Assembly: GCA_025331435.1 (NCBI GenBank)
Contig: JAIWNI010000008.1
Location: 481,303 to 545,302, forward strand
DNA from: Choanephora cucurbitarum
Lineage: Eukaryota; Mucoromycota; Mucoromycetes; Mucorales; Choanephoraceae
DNA length: 64,000 nucleotides
Direction: 5' to 3'
Shown: positions 13,801 to 26,150 of the stretch, piece by piece
How positions within the stretch are numbered: the stretch's first letter is position 1
How the letters are laid out: each line of letters begins with the position of its first letter
Translations under genes and position numbers: made by a program
The notes under the pieces: model-generated
The model's input: only the letters and a program-made list of their open reading frames with translations
Told to the model about the DNA's origin: nothing
Database searches by the model: none

Positions 13801-14576
13801 CTGTCCATCGTTTATATGAATCACTATATCCCTTGAAGATTATCATTCCACGTAATGAAACATACAAGCATGTAGCACTGCAGATTGCTCATGACTGGCT
13901 TCTATATGGCCGGGGTGACTCAGTTATTCTTTATGAAGACGAGAAAGACCAGATAAGCAGCGAAAAGCATTATAGTATTTATCTCGGCTTGCCAACAGAA
14001 AACAAAAAGATGTCTCAGTTGCTGCAAGAGAATCATACAGACATAACATTTCAAATTAGTCATGGATCTATCACTGGAATTAAAGTAGATTACAAGGTGT
14101 ATGACAGTCCTGGAACAGGTATATGTTTATTGATATGTCATCAGCTGACCCATTAATCAATGATTTAGGCATATTGTTTATGCAGCCGGGATCAACCAAT
14201 AGTAATGGAATTGCTGTGATTGTATCAGGTATTGATCCAACTGGTTTTGATTCAGCTTGGCGTCTTTTACCCAAAAGAACTGGAATGATGATTCCAGAAT
14301 GGAGTAATGTTTCATTTACTTTAATTCTATACTTTATAGACTGACTATGTTTTCTTTCTTGTAGTTGTCACGAGCCAAGCAATGAAATCTACTGGAATAG
14401 GAGGCATTATAGGCGCAGGGTAAGTACTTATAAGCAACTTGACACGTGTGAACTAATAATCCTTCTTTCTTATTTTGTTCTTTAAATACATATTTTTACG
14501 CTTTTTTTTTGTTAAAAAACTCATTTCGCTAATTAGCTACTTTGACAACGACTGGAAGCCATTTGGCTATTTGTAA
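10839..14576 (+). CDS. Large alpha/beta-hydrolase-fold protein of unclear function
   Basis: Seventeen exons (10839-10938, 11003-11135, 11204-12000, 12068-12198, 12265-12293, 12356-12483, 12538-12627, 12685-12750, 12813-12904, 12958-13011, 13062-13177, 13230-13424, 13477-13675, 13755-14118, 14169-14303, 14365-14419, 14537-14576) keep one frame and give 907 residues. It begins MNNFSLSKTWQVLGPFPIGT. The first ~390 residues look like an all-beta accessory region. A hydrolase core follows: PIVVALHGAGVEVD (oxyanion-type HG), then the nucleophile elbow VMGHSNGGQGVW near residue 470. The C-terminal part (to FDNDWKPFGYL) is beta-rich. No signal peptide is visible, so it is probably intracellular. The prolyl-oligopeptidase/esterase superfamily is the best general placement; substrate is unknown. 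Exons of 29-66 nt mean gene finders could easily fragment it. Confidence 0.82.
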
Positions 14577-14780
14577 CTAAAACAATCATATAAGAGGTAT
14601 CATCTGTGTAACTTTAGCTAAATCCACATGGCTTGAATAAACGAAGAAACGTTGGACAATGTTTTTTTTGCATTTGTGTGACTTTGTGTTGGGGAAAAGT
14701 GCTTAAGATGAGTGCCTTTCTTTTTTCTATTTTTCTCTTTTTCTCTCTCTCTCTTTTTTTTTTCTTTCTGTTTCTTCATC

Positions 14781-16462
14781 ATGTCAATGCAACCAAAAAT
14801 AAACGTAAATTGCTCGCTCAATGAATATTCAAGCATAATGAACTAAATTGATTTATATTTAGTCTGTAGCAAACACAAAGCCAAATCGCCTTGTGTTGAG
14901 TGAAGACGAAGATGAAGAAAACATAATCAGTAACAATCAAAAGTACGTTTCAGACGGCGACAACGACGATGACGAACCTGTTATTGAGCCAGTATCAGCT
15001 GAAGCGTTAGAGCTCTTGAAGGCAGAGAAAGTATTGAAATCAGGCTACCTATTGAAAAAGGGAGAGAAGAGAAGAGTAAGTTTGCTTAGACTGGATTAAG
15101 TGCAGAAATATTGACTTTCTTAGTTAGACATGGAAAAAACGTTGGTTTGTATTGCGATCTACAAAATTAGCCATGTACAAGGACAAAAAAGTAAATCCAA
15201 AAGATATATACTCAGTATACCTGGTAGACTTATGCATACATAATTATCTTGATAGGAGTACAAGCTGTTGAGACTCATTGACTTACACGAAATCCACAAA
15301 GTAGTCCAAGTCACAACCAAACACAAGTACAAGTTTGTCTTTGCTTTTGTTACTGCCAAAAGAATGTACTATGTTCAAGCAAACGATCAACAGGAAATGG
15401 ACGACTGGTTCAACTCAGTCAACAAGGCTAAAGAGGAGCAACGCTTATACGATGCAGATGACGATACAAGTTCAGTGGATCGTGACCAAGAATTCGCCAA
15501 GGATGTCATCGCCTCGTACAGACAAAACCATGTTGTCAGTGTCATGCAGAACCAACGTCGTCGGTCAAGTGGTCTGATTGAAACATCGAAGTCAGCCACT
15601 GACACGACTTCTAAATTAAAACCTGTAGATATCCCAAAGAAAACAAATAATTTTCCTGTTGTCAGCAGCTATTCTACCTCACAATCAAGCGAATATGTAC
15701 TCGGCCAGTCCTATCCCCTTTCACCCACCTCTGATTTCCAACAACAAAACGGCTTAGAAGGCGTAGCTAGTTCAGAGGATGATGAAGAATACAGCGTAGA
15801 TAGAGCAAACATTGAATCTGAAGAAAACAGAAATCGAGTTCTTGTAGAAGGCTATTTGCTGAAACTAGGCAGAAACAAAGTAAGCTTTAGAAAAAGAGCA
15901 CCTTAAACAAGTTCTAACTCATCAACATTAGGGTTGGAGAAAGCGCTGGTTCGTCTTACGAACAGATACATTGGCTTACTATGAAGACGACAAAGAATAT
16001 TCACCTCATCGCATCATTCCTCTACATCACATTATTGATTCTCTAGAGATTGAGCCAGTCAGTAAGAGCAAACAAAACTGCTTCAAGATAATCATACCAA
16101 AGAGAAGCTACGTTCTTTGTGCTTCTACAGAAGCTGATATGGATGCTTGGCTAAATGCCTTGGTGGTAGCCATAAAAAGAGCAAAGAAAGACGCAGATGA
16201 TACTTCGCCCTTAACACCTCACCCACAGTCATATCAATCAAGACCACTCTCACTTATTCCAGAAAACCAAACACCTCAACTACAGAAAGTAAACTCGACT
16301 CCATCTTCCATTGATTCATTTGAGAACATTAGTCATATATCAGGTGTCAGTGGTGCTTGTGGATGTGGCGGTGCTGGTGGTGCTTTGGGAGCTGCTCCTA
16401 CGCCGAATTCGCTCCTTCAGTTGCATTCTAGAGCTTCAGAAAGATTTGGTCGTGCAAAGTAA
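14781..16462 (+). CDS. Tandem PH-domain protein
   Basis: Five exons (14781-14804, 14863-15075, 15128-15190, 15256-15879, 15932-16462) give 484 residues. An acidic N-terminus (SEDEDEENIISNN) precedes the first PH domain: VLKSGYLLKKGEKRR, TWKKRWFVLRSTKLAMYKDKK and the closing helix QQEMDDWFNSVNKA. A Ser-rich linker leads to a second PH domain: VEGYLLKLGRNK, GWRKRWFVLRTDTLAYYEDD, and EADMDAWLNALVVAIKRA. The tail is Ser/Pro- and Gly/Ala-rich. Each domain has a basic K(R)xRWFVLR strand, as in phosphoinositide binders, so it is probably a membrane-recruited adaptor; yeast Opy1 has a similar two-PH layout. The short first exon was chosen because it supplies an in-frame ATG and clean GT-AG borders. 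Confidence 0.85.
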
Positions 16463-16565
16463 TCTTTGGATTTCAGTATAATATACCTTTTTTAAAAATT
16501 AATTTTCTTTTTTTTTTAATTGCGATAATTTAAATAATATTAAACAATAAAGACATGTTTTGTTC

Positions 16566-17782
16566 CTATGAAGCTTTTCCGTGGAAAACTGGGCACTTGG
16601 GCATGAATTTCTCGGGGCCCAATTCCTCTATGCTATAACCTTTGTTATAAATAGGCGGACTATAGACAAAATAACGAGGTACGTATTTCCCTTGCTCATT
16701 AGGATAGAAAGGTGTTCGTAAATCATATTCCTTGCGAGGTAGGCAAAAAAAGCGAACAAACAAAGCTCTGCTCTGTATGATTGTGTCAAAAATAAGGCGA
16801 GTCCAATAAGAAGCTGGTTTGATACCAAAGGCTCTACATTCACTGGCTTCTAAAAAGCAAGGTAACATAGTATAGACAGCTGGTAACATCCATTTCGGAA
16901 GTCGGTTGGCTAGATGTTTGATAGTAGGGTCAGCACAACGCCAATTGGCTGGATGATATTTGACGGATGTCGATTCGTATTCTTTTTGAATCTTGTACCA
17001 TTCATCCAATGTATCAGGGATATTTTTAATATTCATTTTCGTGCCGATTTCGTGCCACACCTTGAAAATAGCCTGTTGTTTTTTTCAAAAAAAAAGAGAT
17101 CAGTTACTATTCACAGAATAAAACCATGAAGCTTACATTGACTTCCCGGATATCTAGTTTGCGCCAGTCCCAGTTATTAATCCAGCGGATTGGTTCGGCA
17201 ACAAACAAGACTAATGTATATAGATAATCTTCGTTTGAAATGTTATACTTTCCGTGTAATTCATTTAGTCTTTGGATAGACGCCTCTCGTCGTGCATATT
17301 GCTTCTCGATTTCCTTTTCAGATAGATGAGGGTTAATACGAAGTTCGTTTTGGATTCTTGGATAGGGATCAATAATTTCTGACAAAATGAGCTCTGTATC
17401 TTCAGCACGACGAGGACAATGATCAAGAAATTCTCTTGTAGAAACTAACAGCTTGCTGACTGAGGGTGTTGAAAACGGCTTGAACAATGCAAACTCGAGA
17501 GAACTACGAGCAAGCACTGTGTAGGAGCTTAGTGTAAGGCAGAAATAAAAACCAACTTCAGTACTTACATGGAAACTCCTTGCGAAATATATCACTGTAG
17601 ATCTCCATTGCAATGTCATGATTCTCTAATACAACATTGGGGTTTGGGTACTTTTCTATCAATCGATGAAGATGTTGATAGCGGCGATAGCGTACGTATA
17701 TCAAATAGAAAGCAAATAGGCATCCCAATACTACGGGCGTCTTCCCAAGCAATGCCTCGTTTATGGGATTTTCGAAAAGCAT
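16566..17782 (-). CDS. ER-bound oxygenase, mpaB/rubber-oxygenase (DUF2236) family
   Basis: Three exons (17782-17569, 17516-17137, 17072-16566) join in frame to about 365 residues. Near the N-terminus a single membrane segment (TPVVLGCLFAFYLIYV) is followed by a basic stretch (RYRRYQHLHRL), as in ER-anchored mpaB-type enzymes. The core contains ELHGKYNISNEDYLYTLVLF, EPIRWINNWDWRKLDIREVN and KVWHEIGTKMNIKNIPDT, matching the conserved His/Arg/Trp layout of this haem-oxygenase-like family. MpaB cleaves a farnesyl chain in mycophenolic acid synthesis, and Lcp-type relatives cleave polyisoprene. No secondary-metabolite genes are next to it here, so its substrate is unknown. The gene converges on the PH protein with 103 bp between stops. 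Confidence 0.8.
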
Positions 17783-20194
17783 TAGATAGAGAACAGAAAG
17801 AAAAAGAAAAGAGAAGAAAAGAAGTTATATGTGTTTGACAAGTGACGGTTCATGCAAATCTCCTGACGCCGTCTTGCCCTTAACGTCTCCTTTTTAACCT
17901 TAAAGTCAACTTTTCTTGTGTAAATGTATACATTTGTAATACAACTTGTTTGTGAGATAAACAAGTTGCTAGTTTATGTTCGTTATTTTAATAGCTTTCC
18001 ACCGTTCTGAGTGGCCAGTTCTGTAAGTGCGCTTGGTAAAAAAAAAGGAGAAATAAGACAGTGTTTGTCATTATTTGTTGAGCATCCAAGATGTAACATA
18101 TAATGATGAATTTGTAAAAGAAAGATCTTTGCTTGAAGAAAACAAAGCTAATAGATTTCAAACTCTTTAAATATTAAACATTTAGCGATGCGGCTGTCTT
18201 ACTTTTTATCTCCCCAAATAGAGAACCTTTTCTCATCTGGTCCATATCGGATAAAACTAATTTATTGAATATCTCGAAGCAATTCTTTGTGCAACTCAAC
18301 TTGGCTCCTTTCTGTGCTAGATTAAAGCTCTTTTCTCTCTCAACCAGTGCTATTTATCTGAGTCTGAACATAACCAGAAGCATTCTAGCTTTTAAACTCA
18401 ATGGACGAACTGAGCGATAAAGAAACAGACACACATTGTTTTCTCTTCACTGATTGAAGCAATATGTTATGAAAGCTGCCACACAAATGTTATATATCAT
18501 AATGTATGAATACTGATAAGATAGCATCAGTAACTGAACAGCAATAAGAAAATGCATCGAATGTCCTATTTGATTTTTTGGCAGTAACTGAATTATGTGC
18601 GTTGGCTCTCGACCTGATGAAACTATTTTTACGGCAATACAGCCTTTGAATCAACAAAGGTGGTGGAAAGTGCTCAAATACATAACAAGATGCTGCTTCT
18701 TAGAACCAGCTTCAATCTGTACAAGTATCGTGCTAATATCCTCGAGAATTTTCAGTAACTTTCTGAATATATTTAGAAATGAAACACAAACAGAACTTAC
18801 AGTGATAACAAGACCCAGGCCATTGAATATAGAAAAAGCGGTTTATGTAGGGATTAGAGGGAACATTGTTGCCAATTTTACAGAGAAATAGAAGAAAAGA
18901 GACTAACCTTTTTTTTGCAGAAAAAAGAATAGTAATGAAAAAAACAGAACATACAGCTATGTCCCGCATTGATGTTTCCGCTTACTTTATTTCCCAGGTA
19001 CACTTTGTACCTATACTAGCCCTTTTTTCGAACAGGAATCAAATACGATAGCGGTTCATAATTGACAATACCCTCATTAAACATTTATCCGTGTCAACAT
19101 ACATACTGTTTATATATTTTCAGCAAACCTCCACTTCAATCTTTTGTCTACTCAATTTATTGAACTCTTTATTACATACACATCAGAATCACAATAAGAG
19201 CAGTAGTGCATCTTGTTTCAGATGTTGTATCATAGTATGAGCAATTAAGAAGAGAAAAAGAGAGAATGAATGGTGTTATGCCAATTGGTCTTTAATGATC
19301 AGCAAGCGCGCATTCAAAAGGAAGAGTCATTATTGATCTGTATCAGAAACAAGCTCTTTGCTATTTTGTTTTGTATGACTAATAACTTTTTTAAACACGT
19401 TTTGAAGCAAAGCGACCAGCGCATAATGGAATTACACTATGCACCTTTGTTTCTCAATAATTACATCGAAGTCAATATAGGAACTTTCATTGTGTATTTA
19501 GCTTTAAGAGCTGCTGATTACTTCATAAAGAATTTACCCAGAAAAAAAAGTAGATGATGACCAAGAGTTAGTCTCTACATTGTCTGTGTCAAGTTCATCC
19601 CTGTTGTTACCTAGTAATCGCAAGAGATATTTGGGTATGTCCACGCTCTTTTGCTTGCATATAAAAGAAATATTCAATACGTTCATTTGAGACACAAATT
19701 TGAATCACTTTCATGTTCTTTTTCTTAAGCCTAAGTATGAGAAATTGTTAGAGTGAAGTAGCGATGCGATTGAGATGTTAAGTCGCAATATTACTACTCG
19801 TACCCAAAGCGGTATTGATTACTTTAACATAACCTGTGCTTTTCATGGATCACATTTTCATTACTGGAAATTAATCCAGATACTTCTTGAAATGTCATCT
19901 AAACAAGATCTGGCTACAAACTATGTAATACGATAATAGATGATGGCTTTTTCAAGTTTATTGTTACTTTGCTTACAAAGCCTGATTGAAATTTGCTCAT
20001 CAAAGATTGATGATTAAACTGTTGATAGGATAGTATATTACGTCAACAGTTTTCAAATGTAGATAAGGTGGTATCAGTGTCAAATACATGTTCCTCTTTC
20101 ATTTGATGCAAAATAATATACTTATAGGCACAATCCTGCTTCACTGTGCCTCATCCTCAAACCAGAGTACTTCGGAAAATGTCTTTTATTTGTA
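17783..20194. other. 2.4-kb gene-poor spacer left of the Tc1 element
   Basis: Open frames here are under 100 codons, lack recognisable motifs and are not joined by convincing splice sites. The sequence is AT-rich without strong tandem repeats. It ends at the TA target site of the transposon (20193-20194). Confidence 0.5.
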
Positions 20195-20233
20195 CAGTCA
20201 CCCAAAGAAAGTTTTGTGGGATTTCAAAATCCG
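20195..20233 (+). repeat. Left terminal inverted repeat of Tc1 element
   Basis: 39 bp beginning CAGTCACCCAAAGAAAG. It matches the reverse complement of 21489-21527 at 38 of 39 positions by eye. Confidence 0.93.
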
Positions 20234-20318
20234 AAAACTATTGATGAAGGTTCCTCCTTCGAACATTACTATACAAACTCTTTTTATTTCTAATAAACTG
20301 CAAATAAAAACAATTAGA

Positions 20319-21326
20319 ATGTCTCGCTTGACTCCTGAAACAAGAATTAAGATTGTTGAACGCAAAAATTTAGGCCATTCCTACGCCCAAATAGCTCGCG
20401 ATCTCCAACTTTCACCTGAAACTGTAAGACGAACTTGCCACAACTTCGAATCTCGAGGTACCGTTCACTCTTTGAAAGCCTCTGGACGTCCAAAAGCGAT
20501 CAACGATAGAGTTAAGGTTATCTTGAAGAGAGCTGTGAAGCAAGACCGGACTAGAACACTTATGCAACTCCAACAGGAGTTACCTACCAAAGTTTCCACC
20601 CTCACCATCTCCAAGGCACTTCATGAGATGAACCTCAGAAGTAGGGTAGCCACAAAAAAACCTTTTATAAGTGATGTGAACAGAGCAAAGAGGCTCAACT
20701 TTGCAAAACAGCATAAGGATTGGACAGTTGACCAGTGGAAGCAGGTCATTTTCTCTGATGAGTCTTCATTTGAGGTTGGTAAAGATCCGAAGAAGGTAAA
20801 AGTATGGAGAGAACCCGGGGAGAGATACAAACCAGAATGCGTGCAACCATCGTTTAGTAGTGGTAGGACTACCTACATGGTATGGGGTGCTATTTGTGGT
20901 GATAAGAAGTCGCGTTTGGTGATTTTCCCCATGCATAAGGTGAAATCTGCAGAGATGATCCAGTATGTCTATCAACCGGTGTTGCTGGACTTTTATCGAA
21001 GTGTTCCCGGCGCTGTTTTGATGGAAGACAATGCACGACCACACACATCAAAAGAGTCCAGTAGTTGGAAAATATCCAATGGTATTGAGAAGTTATGCTG
21101 GCCTCCTCAATCACCAGATCTCAATCCTATTGAGAATATATGGATGAGAATGAAAGGATTCTTCCATGAAGAATGGATCAACTTTCGTGGAAGAAAAAAC
21201 CATGAAGATATGCTCCACGATGCTTGGAACAAAGTATCTATAGATGAAATCAATCGGCTCATTGAAAGCATGCCCAGGCGCATGCAAGAAGTGATTAATG
21301 CTAAAGGGGGCCCTACAAAGTATTAG
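20319..21326 (+). CDS. Tc1-family transposase (DD34E type)
   Basis: The transposase cuts and pastes the surrounding element. The frame is 335 residues, the usual Tc1 size. I chose the ATG at 20319 (MSRLTPETRIKIVERKNLG) because the homeodomain-like helix-turn-helix starts there; the frame is open further upstream but that stretch runs through the inverted repeat. The paired DNA-binding region shows SYAQIARDLQLSPETVRRTC and an AT-hook-like ASGRPKAIND. Catalytic acidic residues are visible in VIFSDESSFEV, VLMEDNARPHTS and PQSPDLNPIENIWM, giving the D, D, E triad with the Tc1-type final spacing. No stop or frameshift interrupts it. Confidence 0.95.
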   Translation: MSRLTPETRIKIVERKNLGHSYAQIARDLQLSPETVRRTCHNFESRGTVHSLKASGRPKAINDRVKVILKRAVKQDRTRTLMQLQQELPTKVSTLTISKALHEMNLRSRVATKKPFISDVNRAKRLNFAKQHKDWTVDQWKQVIFSDESSFEVGKDPKKVKVWREPGERYKPECVQPSFSSGRTTYMVWGAICGDKKSRLVIFPMHKVKSAEMIQYVYQPVLLDFYRSVPGAVLMEDNARPHTSKESSSWKISNGIEKLCWPPQSPDLNPIENIWMRMKGFFHEEWINFRGRKNHEDMLHDAWNKVSIDEINRLIESMPRRMQEVINAKGGPTKY

Positions 21327-21488
21327 TGCTCTAATAAAAACATTTTAATATATTGAATACATTTCTTTTGTTTCCAAAGCAAAACTGAAGTTTACATTCA
21401 AGGATATTTATTCTTAAATTGTGAGTTGCTTAATGACTAAACGAAAGTTTTAAGGCTAACATAGTCATGATCGTTGAGAAGACCATGT

Positions 21489-21527
21489 CGGGTTTTGAAA
21501 TCCCACAAAACTTTCTTTGGGTGACTG
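21489..21527 (-). repeat. Right terminal inverted repeat of Tc1 element
   Basis: Reverse-complement partner of 20195-20233, ending CTTTGGGTGACTG immediately before the TA duplication. Confidence 0.93.
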
Positions 21528-22002
21528 TACTTGGGAAATGAAGTACAGGTGTGCATTATATATGTATAAGCTCATATTCTTCTAGACCTCCGATTAGCGA
21601 TAGAGGGTGAATTCTCACGAAGCTTTTTGGTATGGGAGTAGCCAGCTGTGAGGTAGAGTATAAAAGCTACATTGGTAGGCTGGTGTCGTCATTGTACCCC
21701 ACATTAAGCTGAGTTGTCTTAAGATTGAAGCTAAATCTTGGATTTCTCAGGTCAACAATCAACTACAAGCCAATCAAATGATTTACCTGCATTTTACAGT
21801 AAACTTTGATTTGCAGATTCTGGAAGAAAGGCTCTACCTGTCTCTTTTATATTCTGCTTCTTAATCTCAGTCAACTATCATGCCTAAAAACAGAATAGCT
21901 TCATTAATCTATCTCTCAAAAGGTGAATAAATATAAATAGCTTAAGACATGTTACCCTTCTTTTTCTTTTCTTTGTCTTTAACAGCGCTAAAACAAAAAG
22001 AA
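21528..22002. promoter_or_regulatory. 475-bp spacer/promoter of the sugar transporter
   Basis: The region between the transposon and the transporter ATG contains a TATAAAAG-like sequence near 21659 and a T/C-rich stretch just before the start. The transposon end therefore lies within plausible upstream regulatory DNA. Confidence 0.4.
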
Positions 22003-23669
22003 ATGTTCAAATTACAAGGCAAGGCATTGTTTAATGCCTCTACTCTTCTAGCAGCTACCGGATTTTTGTTGTTTGGTTATGATCAGGTATTAAAAAAGAG
22101 CATACGGAAATAGCGACAATCAAATTTGGGATTAACACAAAACGCCCGTGTCTAGGGTGTCATGTCTGGTATTGTTCCTAACCAGCATTTTCTTGATCTG
22201 ATGGGCAATCCGAATTCGGCTGTAGTTGGCGCTATGGTTGCACTCTACGAAATCGGCTGTATGTTTGGTGCTTTGGTTACAGGGAGACTTAGTGACATGA
22301 TTGGACGTCGTAATACTATTCGTTTGGGATCAACTATCCTTGTTGTTGGCGCCATCTTTCAAACAGCCACACAGAATCTTGCCATGACTATTGCCTTTCG
22401 TATCGTTACGGGTGTTGGTAATGGTATGAATACAGCTACTGTGCCGGTGTATCAGTCTGAGGTTTCTCCGCCTAAATCCCGAGGTGCTCATGTCTGTTTT
22501 GAATGTGCTTTGATCGTTGCTGGTGTTGGCGTTGCTTATTGGTTGGAATATGGTCTTCATTTCGTAGGAGGTGAAGTAGCATGGCGTTTTCCTTTAGCTT
22601 TTCAGATTTTTTTTGCTCTGATTTTGATTGCTGGGACCTTCTTTTTGCCTGAAACACCTCGCTGGCTAGTTGCTCATGATAGGGATGATGATGCGAAGGA
22701 AGTACTTGCTAGACTCTGGTCCAATGGTGATGTAACTCATGTCCGTTGTGTGTCAGAATATGAAGAGATCAAACAAAGTATTGAAGCTGAGCGTCGCGAA
22801 GGTGTTTCATCTTATCGTGTTTTGTTCTCCAAAGGAAAGTTCAATAACCGTAAACGTGTCTTGATTGCTATGTTAAGTCAAATCATTCAACAATTAGGCG
22901 GTATCAATGTAAGTTCACTCTAATCATTTCTGCTTTTTTTTTGTTCTAACTAGATAAAAAAAAATAGGTCACTACTTATTATTTGACTGATGTTATGATT
23001 CAAGCTGGCATGACCTATTCAATGGCTATGTTGATGGCTGGTATCGACGCTATTGTGTATTTTATTGGAGCATGTCTTCCTATCTTTATCGTAGAGCGTG
23101 TTGGTAGACGTAAGATCATGCTTTGGGGTTTGATTGCACAAGCAGTAACTTTGGTATGGATTGGTGGAGCACAAAAGGCAAACACAGATAATCCAAGCCC
23201 TTCTGCAGCCAATGCAGCTGTTGCGGGCACTATTCTCTACAACTTTGTCTTTGGCTGTAGTTGGTTAGGTATGTCATGGTTGTATCCTGCTGAAATCTTT
23301 TCTACAGGTCTTCGTGCCAAGGGCAATTCACTCTCAACAGCTGCCAACTGGATTGGTAATTTTATTGTTGCTATGATTGCACCTGTCTTGTTCGAATACA
23401 TCACTTTCTGGACATACATTCTCTTTGCTTTCATGAATCTCCTCTTTTTCCCTATGGTCTATTTCTGGTTTCCTGAAACAAAGGGTCTTTCCTTAGAACA
23501 AGTAGATATTCTGTTTGCTACTGAAGATGTCAAAAATGACATCAAGTCAGTTGATTACGATCGCTATCACAATCACAATCACAATGAAGAAAAGAAGGCT
23601 GATGTTGAACATATAGGCCAGCTTGATCAGAAGATAGAAAAGGCTTCCTCAGACGATAGTCATGTATAA
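22003..23669 (+). CDS. MFS sugar transporter (hexose/H+ symporter type)
   Basis: Three exons (22003-22086, 22156-22908, 22968-23669) encode 512 residues of a twelve-helix plasma-membrane sugar porter. Sugar-transporter signatures are clear. Helix 1 reads LLAATGFLLFGYDQGVMSG. The helix 2-3 loop reads GRLSDMIGRRNTIRLG, helix 4 RIVTGVGNGMNTATVPVYQ, and PETPRWL precedes the central loop. Helix 7 reads QIIQQLGGINVTTYY, with the sugar-binding QQxxG(I/V)N; then VERVGRRKIMLWG and the C-terminal PETKGLSLEQVD. The tail has a His/Asn run (YHNHNHNE). These motifs place it among fungal hexose transporters; the exact substrate cannot be read from sequence. Confidence 0.95.
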
Positions 23670-23782
23670 TAGAGAATATTCTAATTTCAAATGTAAATAC
23701 TCGTAATAATAATAAAGAAATGGACATCCTTGTTTTTGTAATCAGTTACACATTTCTTTATTATCAAATATAGCATAGTAGA

Positions 23783-24413
23783 CTATTCCTCCATAGCCTC
23801 GGCTTCTTCTCCATAATCTCCCCCTGCCTCCTCCTCTTCTTCTTCTTCATCATCATCACGAGGTAAAGTAGTCACAATAGCCAACAGCATCTGTTCTAAA
23901 TCTTCTTCACTAAATCGTTCTTCGCACTCTTCAATGACCTTTTTTTTTTTTCAAACAAGAAAATAACCAACAGATCAATATTTTGCCTCAACGTGTAATT
24001 TTGTCAGTTTCTTACCAAATAAATCTCGACTGTGCTCTTAGGTCTAAGGTTGATGATTTGTAATCTTTCAGCTTTTGTCAATTCAAACTTCGAAATGGCT
24101 TGTAGGAAATTTTGAAGTTGTTCTTTTGACTGTGTTCCAACGGGTGTTTGTTTCAAGTATTCATTCAACTATTAACTATCACAGTGAATCAACTGACTTA
24201 GGAACATAGTTGTAATAGGTTTGATTTTGTCCGTATTTTTCTCTCTCTCCTTGTTTGATCTTTTACCTCAAATTGAACTGTACGTAGTTGCTCTGGAAAT
24301 TGCAACAAAGGGTTTAAAATTTGCGCTTGTTTCTGTGCCTCTTGATTTTCTTCCAGCAGTCTCAAGACTTCGTAATTACTTATATGTGCTGCTCTGGCTG
24401 ACTTGATCTTCAT
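23783..24413 (-). CDS. RPC17: RNA polymerase III subunit RPC9 (Rpc17/CRCP)
   Basis: Rpc17 pairs with Rpc25 to form the Pol III stalk used in initiation, the counterpart of Rpb4/Rpb7. Three exons (24413-24267, 24168-24016, 23938-23783) join to 151 residues. The N-terminus MKIKSARAAHISNYEVLRLL matches the family's conserved SNYEV start. The HRDC-like core reads LTKAERLQIINLRPKSTVEI and VIEECEERFSEEDLEQML, also typical. The tail is a long acidic run (DDDEEEEEEE) ending in AEAMEE. I took the ATG at 24413; an upstream ATG near 24506 cannot be spliced to it in frame. The gene converges on the sugar transporter. Confidence 0.88.
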
Positions 24414-24605
24414 CTTCCAAGCAAAAAAAAAAAAACTTCTAAACAAAAAAAAGAGAAAACAAAATAAGGCAGTCAAATCACTGTACGTTGATTGGTAAAA
24501 GACATTTCGGGCACACATAACAAGTAAGTTTTTATTTGCAAGTGCATAATAGAAAACAGATTAGTTTTCTTTTTCTTTGTTTCTTTCGTAACTTATCTCA
24601 TTAAT

Positions 24606-26150
<1,545 letters not shown>

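Larger units (their letters stand above)
20195..21527 (+). mobile_element. Tc1-type DNA transposon, complete
   Basis: The 1333-bp element is flanked on both sides by TA, the Tc1/mariner target duplication (20193-20194 and 21528-21529). Its 39-bp terminal inverted repeats start CAGTCACCCAAAGAAAGTTT (20195-20233 and 21489-21527, reversed). I count one mismatch, at repeat position 36. A single uninterrupted transposase gene fills the centre. Near-identical ends and an intact reading frame point to recent insertion, possibly still mobile. Confidence 0.93.

Noticed and set aside
18595..19557. Two plus-strand frames of 95-98 codons left of the transposon
   Set aside because: No motifs, no splice continuity and a composition like the surrounding non-coding DNA.
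24414..24518. Upstream start (MSFTNQ) for the RPC9/RPC17 gene
   Set aside because: Splicing from its GTACAG donor to the known first exon puts the downstream frame into an early stop; the ATG at 24413 already gives the family-typical N-terminus.
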